NCBI GenBank assembly: GCA_030145205.1
Contig: JAQYVZ010000025.1
Span: 1-55,889, forward strand
Reading direction: 5' to 3'
Source of the DNA: Desulfuromonadales bacterium
GTDB lineage: Bacteria; Desulfobacterota; Desulfuromonadia; Desulfuromonadales; BM103
Length of the DNA stretch: 55,889 bases
This document shows positions 43,375-53,152 of this stretch, in pieces. The notes below the pieces were generated by a model, which did no database searches, was not told where the DNA came from, and saw only the letters and a list, made by a program, of their open reading frames with translations. Both the position numbers and the translations under genes were made by a program. Every line of letters begins with the position of its first letter. The stretch's first letter is position 1.

Positions 43375-46300
43375 TCACTTCTCAGTACTCTGCTCTACTT
43401 CTTTGACTTTCATTACCACCATCGAAACATCATCCTGGAAACTGTGTTGACCGGTAAACAGGCGGACCTGCTCGAAAATGTAGTCGATCATCTCCTGCGG
43501 AGAGCGATCGCAGGAGGATTTAATCAGCTCGACCAGCCGATCTTCGCCGAAAAAGTCCCCGTCGTGGGTTTCCGCTTCAAGCAGGCCGTCAGTATACAGG
43601 AGCAGGCAGTCGCCGCTTTGCAGGATTACCTCGTTCTGCTCATATGGAAACTCTCGATGAACGCCGATGATCAAACCTTCAGAATCAAGTCGCAGCAGAG
43701 TCTCGTCCTGACTGCGCCAGAGCAACGGCGGCGAGTGGCCGGCGCTGGCATACCTGGCCTGACCATTTTCCGGGCGGTACTGCAGGTAGAACATGGTGAT
43801 GAACAGCTCCGCCTGGCTTAAGTCTTCGTAGAAAAAATGGTTGAGCGACTTGATGATATTCAGCGGGCTGCCGAGGAAGGCGCTGCGTGACTGGATGAAG
43901 GTCCGCGTCTCAGCCATCAGTAGGGCTGCGCCGACATTATGGCCGGACACGTCGGCAATCACGACATCCAGACGGCCGTCATCGTGATGCAGGTAATCGT
44001 AATAATCGCCGCCGACGTCCTTGGCCGGGACACAAATGCCAGCCATTTCGAGACCGGGAATTTCAGGGACCCGTTTCGGCAACAGGCCGAGCTGGATGTT
44101 TTTGGCAATCTCCATTTCCCGCTGGTGCTCGCGCAAAGTGATCAACCGCTCGGTCTGTTGGGAATTGCGCCAGGCGACCCCGACCTGGCTGGCCAGGTTG
44201 GTGAACAGTTCGATGAACTCATGGGTGAAGACGCCCTTGGATGCACGGGAAAAGGAGGAGAGAACGCCGATGGTTTCGCCTTCGACAGCAATCGGCGCAT
44301 GAGCAAAAGACGCGATGCGATGTTCGTGAATAATGCGCGCCGATTCCGGCTTGCCGATATCGTCGGTATCGTTGACCACGGTGATTTTGTTGGTCAAAAA
44401 AGTTTCACCGATGAAGGTGTCCATGGTCAGGTTGCGCTCCGATTCGCCGAAGTGCCTGGAGGACATGCCGCGCTGGCTGCGTACGGTCAGGGTCTGCCGG
44501 TCTTCGTCGAGGATGCGGATGACGCACAGATCGAACTTGAACTGGTCGGTAAAGATCTTCAGGATCTCGTCAAGGATTTCCTTGAGGGTGCCGCCGCTGG
44601 CGACGGCATGGGCCGCATCGTAGAGCACGCTGAGTTGTTCGCGGCTGGCGTTGCGGCTGATGTTGACCGTGCCGAACACGTCAAACACACTCTCCATTCG
44701 GCTGCCGCGGGCCGACAGGTAATTGTCGATAATAATCCGGGCCGGTGCGGCGCCGACCGAGCCGGCCAGGGTCAGCTCGGTAAAGCGCTTCAGCTTGATC
44801 AATTCCTGTTCCGATAAGCTTCCCTTGTTATCGATCTCCTTGTTGCCGATGAATCTGCTGATCGCAGCGTGCGCCTGCTTTTCGCCGATGAACTTGGTCA
44901 TCATGTTGACGAATTCCATAATGGTCGGCGCCTTGGTGATGCGGCTGCGCTGCAGGGGAGTCTTGCCTTTGTGGTAGACGTCAACGAATTTGGCGATCTG
45001 CTCACGTTCGGCGGCTTTCGGTCTGGTCAGCAGGGAGACGGAGATATAACAGCCAACATTGAAAAACATGGTCCAGAAGAGGGCATGCGACCAGGTGTCG
45101 AACCCGGTTAGCCCGAAGAGAGCCTTCGGCATAAGGAACTTCCAGCCAAACAGCCCTTCATCAAGGATGGACTGGCTCAGCCAGCCGGCTTCGACGAAAG
45201 AGGGTAGCAGTAATGTATAGAACCAGGCGATAAAGCCGAGAATTAGGCCGGTTGCTGCGCCCTTGAAGGTGGCGCGGCGCCAGTAGAGGCCGCCGATCAC
45301 CGCCGGTGCAAACTGGGTTGAGGCCACAAACGAGATCAGCCCGATATTGACCAGCGCCGCCGATTCGCCCAGCAGCCGGAAATAGAGATAGCCGAGAAAA
45401 ATGACCACCACGATAAACAGCCGCTTCAGGTAGAGCAGGCGGCGGGAAAGATCGCGCTCGCCGGTCTGCAGCTTGAGAATTACCGGCATGAGGATGTGGT
45501 TGAGAATCATGGTCGAGAGGGCAACGGAAGAAACCATCACCATGCCCGCTGATGCGGAGAAGCCGCCGAGGAACACCAGCAGGGCCAGCCACTCGTGGCC
45601 GCTCTGCAGCGGCAGGGTCAGGATATAGAAATCGGCATTGTGGGTGTCGCCGTTGGCCATCAACAAACCTGCCAGGGCGATCGGGATCACGAACAGATTC
45701 AGCAGGAACATGTAGGCCGGGAAGCTCCACATGGCGCGGCGGATATGTTCTTCACTCGAGTTCTCGACAACCATGATATGAAACTGGCGCGGCAAAAACA
45801 TCACGGCCATCATCGAGATGAAGATCAAGGTGAACCAGTGTGTATATTCATTGTCGCCAGAGCCGAGCAGCAGCAGGTCTGTGCGGTCCGGGAAACGGGT
45901 GACAAAGCTTTCGAAAATGTCGCTGAAACCGTCAAACATGCCGTAGGTGATAAACAGACCGGCCGCGACGAATGCGACAATCTTGACCACCGATTCCAAG
46001 GCGATGGCAGCCACCAGGCCCGAATGCCGTTCCGATGAATCCAGGTGGCGTGCGCCGAACAGGATGCCGAAGAGCGACAGGCAGACCGCGACGGCAAAGG
46101 CGGTGTCAAACTGGAAATCGATGTTCGGCAAGTGGTGAAGCGACGCGGTCGTGCCGACCAGGGGGTCAGCGAGCAGGTCGAAGGTCCGGGCCACCGCTTT
46201 GAGCTGCAGGGCAATGTAGGGCATGATGCCGAGGACGGCAAACAGGGTGACGATGGCGCCGAGAAAGGCCGATTTGCCGTAACGGCTTGAGATGAAGTCG

Positions 46301-46608
46301 GCGATGCTGCCGATGTTCTGCTCTTTGCTGATGCGAACGATCTTGCGTAGCAGGAACCACCAGGAAAAAGCGATCAGCGTCGGGCCGAGATAGATGGTGA
46401 TAAAGTCGATGCCGTTGGTGGCGGCGCGGCCGATGCTGCCGTAGAAGGTCCAGGAGGTGCAGTAAACGGCCAGGGAGAGCGAGTAGAGGTTGGCGTTGTT
46501 GGTAATGCTGCGGCCGACCTTTTCGCGGCGGTCAGCGTAGAACGCAACTGCGAACAGCAGCCCGAAGTAAACCAGGGAAACTGAGGCGACGATATCAACC
46601 GGAATCAT
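43375..46608 (-). CDS. Sodium/solute-symporter-like sensor fused to GAF and SpoIIE (PP2C) phosphatase
   Basis: 1077 aa. Residues about 1-530 form a 12-13 segment SSS (SLC5-type) membrane domain beginning with the CbrA-like AVYCTSWTFYGSIG motif. Residues about 545-650 form the STAC-like linker (ELTLAGSVGAAPARIII). GAF lies at about 680-840. The SpoIIE/PP2C domain (about 850-1075) has metal-binding Asp864 and Asp868 (KDVGGDYYD), Asp886 (ADVSGHN) and Asp1059-Asp1060 (FQDDVS). CbrA-type proteins normally end in a histidine kinase; here a serine phosphatase replaces it. It probably dephosphorylates the STAS protein encoded downstream. The start overlaps the small membrane gene by 4 bp. Confidence 0.93.
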   Translation of the reverse strand: MIPVDIVASVSLVYFGLLFAVAFYADRREKVGRSITNNANLYSLSLAVYCTSWTFYGSIGRAATNGIDFITIYLGPTLIAFSWWFLLRKIVRISKEQNIGSIADFISSRYGKSAFLGAIVTLFAVLGIMPYIALQLKAVARTFDLLADPLVGTTASLHHLPNIDFQFDTAFAVAVCLSLFGILFGARHLDSSERHSGLVAAIALESVVKIVAFVAAGLFITYGMFDGFSDIFESFVTRFPDRTDLLLLGSGDNEYTHWFTLIFISMMAVMFLPRQFHIMVVENSSEEHIRRAMWSFPAYMFLLNLFVIPIALAGLLMANGDTHNADFYILTLPLQSGHEWLALLVFLGGFSASAGMVMVSSVALSTMILNHILMPVILKLQTGERDLSRRLLYLKRLFIVVVIFLGYLYFRLLGESAALVNIGLISFVASTQFAPAVIGGLYWRRATFKGAATGLILGFIAWFYTLLLPSFVEAGWLSQSILDEGLFGWKFLMPKALFGLTGFDTWSHALFWTMFFNVGCYISVSLLTRPKAAEREQIAKFVDVYHKGKTPLQRSRITKAPTIMEFVNMMTKFIGEKQAHAAISRFIGNKEIDNKGSLSEQELIKLKRFTELTLAGSVGAAPARIIIDNYLSARGSRMESVFDVFGTVNISRNASREQLSVLYDAAHAVASGGTLKEILDEILKIFTDQFKFDLCVIRILDEDRQTLTVRSQRGMSSRHFGESERNLTMDTFIGETFLTNKITVVNDTDDIGKPESARIIHEHRIASFAHAPIAVEGETIGVLSSFSRASKGVFTHEFIELFTNLASQVGVAWRNSQQTERLITLREHQREMEIAKNIQLGLLPKRVPEIPGLEMAGICVPAKDVGGDYYDYLHHDDGRLDVVIADVSGHNVGAALLMAETRTFIQSRSAFLGSPLNIIKSLNHFFYEDLSQAELFITMFYLQYRPENGQARYASAGHSPPLLWRSQDETLLRLDSEGLIIGVHREFPYEQNEVILQSGDCLLLYTDGLLEAETHDGDFFGEDRLVELIKSSCDRSPQEMIDYIFEQVRLFTGQHSFQDDVSMVVMKVKEVEQSTEK

Positions 46609-46865
46609 GGCGTCTCCTCATCGGGGGGCGGTTCGGTTGAGATATACTTATCGTCAGTCTCTTTGCCGAGATAAATGGAAAAAATATAAACGACCAGGAT
46701 TGACAGCGGCCAGCCGACCATCAGGTAGATGACCAGCAGGGGGATGCCGAAGACCGGCGTCTCCTTGTTGAAAATATGCAGGAAGGGGAAGTTCAACATG
46801 ACCACGCCCAGGAAGAAGAAAATCACCCAGGCTTCACGCAATGGCTTGTTGTTTCGAATCCCCAT
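46605..46865 (-). CDS. Small two-segment membrane protein, probable symporter companion
   Basis: 86 aa, ATG 46865 with GGGAG upstream. Two hydrophobic segments (about 12-32 and 38-64) and an acidic, Pro-rich tail. Its stop overlaps the start of the SSS-SpoIIE gene. Small two-segment proteins are commonly encoded beside SSS transporters (DUF485, DUF4212 and similar). Family membership was not identified with certainty. Confidence 0.75.
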   Translation of the reverse strand: MGIRNNKPLREAWVIFFFLGVVMLNFPFLHIFNKETPVFGIPLLVIYLMVGWPLSILVVYIFSIYLGKETDDKYISTEPPPDEETP

Positions 46866-46891
46866 AACCGGACTCCCAAACTTAAAAAGCC

Positions 46892-46920
46892 ATTATAGTC
46901 CGCCAATCTTGGTCTGTCGA
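46892..46920 (-). promoter_or_regulatory. Promoter of the partner-switching operon
   Basis: Minus strand TCGACA (46920-46915), 17-bp spacer, perfect TATAAT (46897-46892), about 27 bp before the small membrane gene. Confidence 0.75.
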
Positions 46921-47133
46921 TACTTCAGATGGGTCAGACGCAAAATAATTCATGGACATAATGTCTCGATTTTCTTAAAGATTACCAGCTGATAGGGCGT
47001 TGTAAAGAACCTGTCGTCGTGATGACGGGCCGATTGACCCATTTTCAGGGTTCGTGGTAACTTCAATCGGTCTGAATTGTGAAAAGTGAAATGTAAACAA
47101 TGCATTGATCAAAAGCAGAAGGCAAAAGACATT

Positions 47134-47310
47134 TAGCCGCCGATGCACGCCGATTTACGCAGATAAATCAAAAAACAAAATCCGGGTTCTGGTTTAAACA
47201 TCAGCGTAAATCGGCGTGCATCGGCGGCCATTAAGCCTTTCGATTTTGTTTTTACATCAGATTTGATCTGCTTTCCGCACGATGAGCTCAGGACACGTGT
47301 CTGCGGCTAA
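47134..47310 (+). repeat. Family A repeat, copy 5, with 3' extension
   Basis: Core 47134-47229: TAGCCGCCGATGCACGCCG ... GGCGTGCATCGGCGGCC. The extension carries GATCTGCTTTCCGCA and ends TGCGGCTAA; copy 6 has the same extension. Confidence 0.85.
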
Positions 47311-47345
47311 ACAATGATTTTGATTTGGTCTAAATAAAGGTTGAT

Positions 47346-49073
47346 ATGACATTCCCTTTGAAAAAGCTCGGCTGGGCGCTGCTTGCAGCGGCATTGCTGG
47401 CCGGGTGCGCATCGACCCCGGTGCCGCCTCCCGTCCCACCGGAAGAGCCGGTCTTTGACGCGCCTTACGAGTCACGGTTGGATGATCCGGCGGCGAATGC
47501 CCTCTTCTATTACGCGCGGGCGCAGATGTTGCTGGGGGAAGGGGCCATTGACCCGGCCATTGCAGACTTGCAGGAGGCGATCCGGCTCGATCCACAGACC
47601 CTTGACCTGCGCTACGTCCTGGCGCAGATCTACGGCGAGACGGGTCAGCTTAAGGAAGCCCGACGCACCCTTGAAGATATTCTGATCCAGAATCCGGATG
47701 CGTTTGAGGCGCACCTTTCTCTGGGCAACATGGCGCTGGCCCATGGCGAACCGGAACAGGCGGTGACCTACTTCCGCCGGGTGATGGAGCTTGACCCAGA
47801 CAACGCCATGGTCCCTCTGCAGCTGTCAATCGCCCTGGTGCGCCTCGGCGAAGTCGGTCAGGCGATCGATGAGCTGACCCTGCTGCTGGAGAAATTCCCC
47901 GATTCAAGGCCGGGGCGTCTGACTCTCGGCCGTCTTTACCGGGATATGGGCCTGGATGTTCAAGCCGAACAGCAATACCGTTACCTGATCGACAACCTTG
48001 ACGGGGTCGAGCAGGCCTACCTCGATCTTGGCTACCTGTTCGAAAACCAGCGGAACTGGGACGAGGCGCTTGAGATGTTCCAACAGGCGCTGGAGCTGAA
48101 CCCGTATGACCTTGCCTTGCGCCACCATGTTGCGCGAATCTATGTGGGCATGAAGGATTATGGCAAAGCCCTCGACGCGTTGCAGTCGATCGTTGATACC
48201 GACCCCTATGATGTCGAAGCGCGCCGCAAGATCGGCTTGATCTATGTTGAGCAGGAGCACTGGGATAAAGCGGCTGCACAGTTTACCAAAATACTCGCTC
48301 TTAAACCCGATCTCGAACCGGCCCGTTACTATCTCGGGACTGTCCTGGAACGGCAGGAGAAGTGGCAGGAGGCTCTCGAAGCATTTTCGGATATCCCGGA
48401 AACGTCGCCTCTCTACGGTGATTCAGTCTCCCATCTCGGTTTCCTGTTGCTGCAGCTGAAACGCACCGAAGATGCCGCCGCTTTGCTGGAATATTATCTC
48501 GAGCAGGGCGAACCGAGGCCCCAGATCTATTTCTACCTGGCGGTGATCTATCAGTCCGACAAGCATTACGACCAGGCATCACGTGTCCTGGAACAAGGCC
48601 TGCTGCAGTTCCCGGAAAGTGTCGATCTGCTCTACCAGCAGGGGATCACTCTGGAGCAGCTGAAGATGCACAACCAGGCGCTCGAAGTGATGCAGGCAGT
48701 TATCGAAAAAGATTCTACGCACGCTGAGGCGATGAACTTTATTGCCTATGCCTATGCCGAAGCCGACATGAATCTCGCCGAGGCGCTGGAGCTGGCAGAG
48801 CGAGCTATCAGCATCAAACCGGCCGGACACATTCATGACACGCTGGGTTGGATCTACTACCGGTTGGGGCACTACGCTGAGGCCTTGCGAGCGGCAAGGT
48901 CGGCGCACATGGTGCTGCCGGATGACGATGTTGTCCTGGAGCATCTCGCTGAGATACTGATGGCTATGGAGCAATATGACCAGGCACGACAGATTTACCT
49001 GCAACTACATCAAAAAGACCCGAACAACCCCTTGCCGAAAGAAAAGCTCGATGCGCTGGACTCCATGCCCTGA
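47346..49073 (+). CDS. TPR-repeat lipoprotein
   Basis: 575 aa; AAAGG six bases before ATG. Signal peptide with lipobox LLAGC (Cys21), then a Pro-rich linker and about 14 TPR units through the C terminus (AIADLQEAIRLDPQ is the first clear one). Probably an outer-membrane or periplasmic scaffold. Its 3' end overlaps the start of the DUF4292 lipoprotein gene, so the pair are likely made together. No substrate can be named. Confidence 0.9.
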   Translation: MTFPLKKLGWALLAAALLAGCASTPVPPPVPPEEPVFDAPYESRLDDPAANALFYYARAQMLLGEGAIDPAIADLQEAIRLDPQTLDLRYVLAQIYGETGQLKEARRTLEDILIQNPDAFEAHLSLGNMALAHGEPEQAVTYFRRVMELDPDNAMVPLQLSIALVRLGEVGQAIDELTLLLEKFPDSRPGRLTLGRLYRDMGLDVQAEQQYRYLIDNLDGVEQAYLDLGYLFENQRNWDEALEMFQQALELNPYDLALRHHVARIYVGMKDYGKALDALQSIVDTDPYDVEARRKIGLIYVEQEHWDKAAAQFTKILALKPDLEPARYYLGTVLERQEKWQEALEAFSDIPETSPLYGDSVSHLGFLLLQLKRTEDAAALLEYYLEQGEPRPQIYFYLAVIYQSDKHYDQASRVLEQGLLQFPESVDLLYQQGITLEQLKMHNQALEVMQAVIEKDSTHAEAMNFIAYAYAEADMNLAEALELAERAISIKPAGHIHDTLGWIYYRLGHYAEALRAARSAHMVLPDDDVVLEHLAEILMAMEQYDQARQIYLQLHQKDPNNPLPKEKLDALDSMP

Positions 49074-49884
49074 TCGTTTGCCCCTGCTTGCCGGGATACT
49101 TCTTCTTGCCATGCTTGCCGGTTGCGCTCCCGTCGTGACGTCGGATGGGCGGCGACCTGCGCCAGCGGTCGAAGGCGAGCAGCTACTCACAGCCTGGACG
49201 GCACAGGCCGGGCGCTACCAGGCGGTGCAGGGGCTGGCCAAGGTCAAAGTGAAGACCCTCGAACGCACGGCCTCCGGCACCCAGGTGATTATTGCCCAGC
49301 GGCCGGGGCAGCTGCGGGCGGAGACCTTGAGCCCATTCGGAACGACCATGCTGTTGTTGGCGACCGATGGTCAGGATCTCGGTGTATTGGTGCCATCCCA
49401 GAACCGCTACTATTTCGGCAAGGCCGATGCCGACAATGTCGGCCGGTTCACCAAGATTCCGGTCGAGCCGGTCAACCTGGTTAACACCCTGCTGTACAAC
49501 GCACCGGTGATGGCCTTCAGCAAGGTAATCACCTGGCACCTGCCTGCCGGAGGCTGGGTGGTAGAGCTGAGTCGCTGGGGCGGGCGCCAGGAGTTGGTAT
49601 TCGACTCCTTTCGCCGCCTGACCGCCATGCGTTATTTTGAAGGCGGCGAACCGGTCCTGACGGTCGACTACACCGACTTCCCCGAAGGCGGGCCAGTGTT
49701 CCCGCGCCAGATCGGTCTGCAGCTGTTTGAGTACGGAGTAGAAGCCAGCATGAAATTCGAGGAGCTTGACCTTGACCGATTGCCGCCGGCGAATCTGTTT
49801 CGGCTTGACCCGCCGGTTGGTGTTGAAACCTACGACCTCGATTTGATTCTCTACAGTACGGATAAGGCTGGGGAGAGACGATAG
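49051..49884 (+). CDS. DUF4292/LolB-like lipoprotein
   Basis: 277 aa from ATG 49051, which overlaps the upstream gene by 23 bp; a longer frame to 48976 would place the signal peptide internally. Lipobox MLAGC (Cys25). A beta-rich domain (about 55-265) resembling DUF4292 and the LolA/LolB fold, with KVKVKTLERTASGTQV and RAETLSPFGTTML. Probably outer-membrane associated and involved in lipid or lipoprotein handling. Function inferred from fold only. Confidence 0.75.
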   Translation: MRWTPCPDRLPLLAGILLLAMLAGCAPVVTSDGRRPAPAVEGEQLLTAWTAQAGRYQAVQGLAKVKVKTLERTASGTQVIIAQRPGQLRAETLSPFGTTMLLLATDGQDLGVLVPSQNRYYFGKADADNVGRFTKIPVEPVNLVNTLLYNAPVMAFSKVITWHLPAGGWVVELSRWGGRQELVFDSFRRLTAMRYFEGGEPVLTVDYTDFPEGGPVFPRQIGLQLFEYGVEASMKFEELDLDRLPPANLFRLDPPVGVETYDLDLILYSTDKAGERR

Positions 49885-49910
49885 GGCATTTGGGGGGATG
49901 GGTGTTGTGA

Positions 49911-50106
49911 TGAGCTTCCCCCTCACCCCAACCCTCTCCCGCCAGGGGAGAGGGAGACATGCAGGCAGATTTCCAGTCTCCTCACTTAGGAGAATACAAG
50001 TTAGTCTATAATCTCTCTATAAAGAGAGTGCGCGCAAAGAAGTATTCCCTCTCCCCTGGCGGACCCACAGGGCCTAAAGGAGAGGGCTAGGGTGAGGGGG
50101 AAACCT
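49911..50106 (-). repeat. Family C composite element, copy 2
   Basis: Reverse-complement arrangement of copy 1: CCCCAACCCTCTCCCGCCAG at the left and GGCGGACCCACAGGG then CCTAAAGGAGAGGGC at the right. The centre (about 49960-50040) is unrelated to copy 1. Confidence 0.85.
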
Positions 50107-50132
50107 TCCCCCCTTAAATCACGGAGCTCAAT

Positions 50133-51743
50133 GTGCGAATATTAATCGTTCTTTTCTTGTTTCTCATCACCGCCTGCAGCCAGCAGGATGGCACCGTCCC
50201 GGCAGAAGGGGATGCAGCCAAACCGGCCCATGGCGACACTATTCTGATGGGGTCGATCGGGGAGCCGAGTACGCTGTTACCGGTGCTGGCGGCCGATTCT
50301 GCGTCCAGCGATATCAATGGCCTGGTTTATACCGGCCTGGTGCGTTACGACAAAGACCTGGTGATCGAGGGAGACCTGGCGGAGTCCTGGGAGATTTCCG
50401 CAGATAACCGGACCATCACCTTCCATCTGCGCAAGGATGTGACTTGGCACGACGGCGCGCCGTTTACCGCAGAAGACGTGATGTTCACCTATCAGCTTTA
50501 CATCGACCCGGAGACGCCAACCGCCTACGCCGAGCGCTACCGGCAGGTCAGCAAGGCGGAGGTGGTCGACCCCTATACTTACCGGGTGCACTATGAAAAA
50601 CCCCTCGCAACGGCTCTGATCAGCTGGAGCCTGGGCATTCATCCAAAACACTTGCTCGAAGGGCAGGAGATTACCAAGAGCCCACTGGCCCGCAAACCGG
50701 TCGGCACTGGACCCTTCCGTTTCGTCAAATGGGACGCTGGTGAGAAAGTCGTACTCGAATCCAACCCGAGCTATTACGAAGGCGAGCCGAATATCCACCG
50801 GGTGGTCTATCGGATCATTCCCGATCAATCGACCATGTTCCTTGAGCTGCGATCGAACGGTATCGATTACATGGGTCTGACGCCCCTGCAGTACACCGAT
50901 CAGACTGACACACCGAACTTTAAGCGCAATTTCAACAAGTACAGCTATATGGCTTTTGCCTATACCTATCTCGGCTACAATCTTCGCAAGCCGATGTTTC
51001 AGGACAAACGGGTGCGGCATGCCTTGAGTTATGCGATCGACAAACAGGAGCTGGTTGACGGCGTGCTGCTCGGCCTCGGCCAGGCTGCCAACAGTCCGTA
51101 CAAGCCGGACACCTGGCCCTACAACCCGAACGTGCGGCAGTTTCCGTACGATCCGGACCAGGCTAGAGCCCTGCTTGAAGAGGCTGGCTGGATCGACAGC
51201 GACAACGACGGCGTCCGTGACAAGGATGGCGAACCGCTCGCTTTCACCATCGTCACCAACCAGGGCAACGAGCAGCGCATCCGCACCGGTGAAATCGTCC
51301 AGCGGCGCTTCCGCGAGGTCGGTGTCGATGTCAAATTGCGCGTCATCGAATGGGCTTCTTTCCTCAAAGAGTTCATCAATCCCGGCAATTTTGACGCCAC
51401 CATCCTCGGCTGGTCGGTCTCTCTCGATCCCGATTCCTACAATATCTGGCATTCAAGCAAAACCCGGCCGGGCGAGTTGAACTTCGTCAATTTCCAGAAC
51501 GCTGAAGTCGACGACCTGCTCGAACGGGGCCGTCGCACCTACGACCAGGCGGAGCGCAAACGTATCTACGACCGTCTGCAGGAAATCCTGGCCGAGGAGC
51601 AGCCCTACACCTGGCTGTACGTCCCCGACTCCCTGCCTGTAGTCGGCAAACGCTTCCGCGGGATTGAACCCGCCCCGGCCGGAATCATGTACAATTTCGA
51701 CAAGTGGTGGGTGCCGGCGAGTGAGCAGCGTTATAAGCGGTGA
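50133..51743 (+). CDS. Peptide/solute-binding lipoprotein of an ABC transporter (SBP family 5)
   Basis: 536 aa from GTG 50133 with ACGGAG upstream. Lipobox LITAC (Cys15). SBP_bac_5 features: GEPSTLLPVLA, LAESWEISADNRTITFHLR, DVTWHDGAPFTAEDV, and YAIDKQELVDG in lobe II. Binds oligopeptides or similar solutes and delivers them to the membrane permease. The permease gene follows after a 284-bp gap holding a family A repeat. Confidence 0.93.
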   Translation: MRILIVLFLFLITACSQQDGTVPAEGDAAKPAHGDTILMGSIGEPSTLLPVLAADSASSDINGLVYTGLVRYDKDLVIEGDLAESWEISADNRTITFHLRKDVTWHDGAPFTAEDVMFTYQLYIDPETPTAYAERYRQVSKAEVVDPYTYRVHYEKPLATALISWSLGIHPKHLLEGQEITKSPLARKPVGTGPFRFVKWDAGEKVVLESNPSYYEGEPNIHRVVYRIIPDQSTMFLELRSNGIDYMGLTPLQYTDQTDTPNFKRNFNKYSYMAFAYTYLGYNLRKPMFQDKRVRHALSYAIDKQELVDGVLLGLGQAANSPYKPDTWPYNPNVRQFPYDPDQARALLEEAGWIDSDNDGVRDKDGEPLAFTIVTNQGNEQRIRTGEIVQRRFREVGVDVKLRVIEWASFLKEFINPGNFDATILGWSVSLDPDSYNIWHSSKTRPGELNFVNFQNAEVDDLLERGRRTYDQAERKRIYDRLQEILAEEQPYTWLYVPDSLPVVGKRFRGIEPAPAGIMYNFDKWWVPASEQRYKR

Positions 51744-51775
51744 GGGAAAGTAAACTAAAATCAAAGGCATGGTTT

Positions 51776-52010
51776 GCCGCGGATACAATCTGATTAAATC
51801 TGATGGTTAGTCAACGTCAAAATCAATATGCTTTTCTAGCCGCTGATATACGCCGATGTCCGCAGATAAGTCAAAATCAAGGCTTTGGGTTTAAACATCA
51901 GCGAAAATCGGCGTATATCGGCGGCCACCAGGTTTTAGTTTTTACCTCAGGTTTAATCTGCTTTCCGCATTGATGAAGCTCCGAGCACTCTGAGATTTTA
52001 TCCGCGGCTA
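51776..52010 (+). repeat. Family A repeat, copy 6, nested in outer arms
   Basis: Outer arms GCCGCGGAT (51776-51784) and ATCCGCGGC (52000-52008) are exact reverse complements. The inner core (51837-51926) is TAGCCGCTGATATACGCCG ... GGCGTATATCGGCGGCC. It shares the 3' extension (ATCTGCTTTCCGCA) with copy 5. Confidence 0.85.
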
Positions 52011-52027
52011 AATAAAAGGTTTTACTT

Positions 52028-53002
52028 GTGCTTCTCTACCTATCAAAACGCCTGATGATGATGGTCCCCATGCTGATCGGAATTACCCTGATCAGCTTCA
52101 TGGTGATTCATCTCGCGCCGGGGGAACCGACCGATCTGCAGACCGACCTCAATCCGGAGGCGAGTGTCGAGATGAAGGAGCGGTTGCGAGCGCAGTACGG
52201 CCTGGATCAACCGCTCTACGTGCAGTATGGCCAATGGCTGGGACGGTTGGCGCGCCTTGACTTTGGTGAGTCCTTCTCCCAGGATCGCCGGCCGGTGTTC
52301 GATAAAATCACAGAACGTCTGCCGATCACCATCCTGATCAACGTCTTGTCGATCGGCTTGATTCTCGCTGTATCGGTTCCCATAGGCATCCTCTCGGCGG
52401 TCAAGCGCAACTCACCCTTTGACCGCGGCACCACAATCTTCGTTTTCCTCGGCTTTGCCATGCCATCCTTCTGGCTGGCGCTGTTGTTGATGGATTTCTT
52501 CGGCGTGCGCCTGGGGATTTTCCCCATCTCCGGTCTGCGCTCGATCGGCTATGAGTATATGGGGCCGGTTCAGCAGTTCTTCGATGCCCTGCATCACCTG
52601 ATCCTGCCGGTGTTCATTTCAGCTTTCGGTGGTCTGGCCGGGTTTTCCCGCTACATGCGTTCCAACATGCTCGAAGTGATTCGCCAGGATTACATTCTGA
52701 CCGCCCGCGCCAAGGGTCTGCCCGAACGGGTCGTCATCTACCGGCACGCCCTGCGTAACGCCCTGCTGCCAGTCATCACCATCCTCGGCCTGTCTGTTCC
52801 CGGCCTGATCGGCGGCAGCGTCATCTTCGAAACCATCTTCGCCATCCCCGGTATGGGCAAGTTGTTCTACGACGGTGTCATGATGCGCGACTATCCGTTG
52901 ATCATGGGAATATTGGTGATTGGTGCGATTCTTACCCTGATTGGCAATCTGCTCGCCGATGTCGGCTATGCCCTCGCTGATCCACGGATTCGTAAAGGGT
53001 AG
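52028..53002 (+). CDS. ABC transporter permease, DppB/OppB type
   Basis: 324 aa from GTG 52028. Six membrane segments, N-terminal [10 protein letters not shown] and the DFGESF motif typical of DppB, and an EAA loop ([21 protein letters not shown]). Forms half of the membrane channel with a DppC partner. No DppC or ATPase gene follows; the next 990 bp hold no gene. The transporter therefore seems incomplete at this locus. Confidence 0.93.
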   Translation: MLLYLSKRLMMMVPMLIGITLISFMVIHLAPGEPTDLQTDLNPEASVEMKERLRAQYGLDQPLYVQYGQWLGRLARLDFGESFSQDRRPVFDKITERLPITILINVLSIGLILAVSVPIGILSAVKRNSPFDRGTTIFVFLGFAMPSFWLALLLMDFFGVRLGIFPISGLRSIGYEYMGPVQQFFDALHHLILPVFISAFGGLAGFSRYMRSNMLEVIRQDYILTARAKGLPERVVIYRHALRNALLPVITILGLSVPGLIGGSVIFETIFAIPGMGKLFYDGVMMRDYPLIMGILVIGAILTLIGNLLADVGYALADPRIRKG

Positions 53003-53027
53003 GGTGAGGAGAAAGCCACTCTGCCTG

Positions 53028-53068
53028 CTTCCCTCTCTCTTGATGGGAGAGGGTCGGGGTGAGGGTGA
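53028..53068 (+). repeat. Family C hairpin
   Basis: CCCTCTCTCTTGATGGGAGAG then GGTCGGGGTGAGGGTG, matching the arm of the other family C elements. Confidence 0.7.
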
Positions 53069-53152
53069 CCACCTATCATTAAGCTGTGTATTTGTCTGGC
53101 CTCCCGTTGCGGATTATAATTAATAATGGAATCTCAATAGAGGTGAAATCTG

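Larger units (their letters stand above)
46866..47345. other. 480-bp divergent gap
   Basis: Holds the minus-strand promoter above and an extended family A repeat (47134-47310). About 200 bp between them show no feature I can name. Confidence 0.6.
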
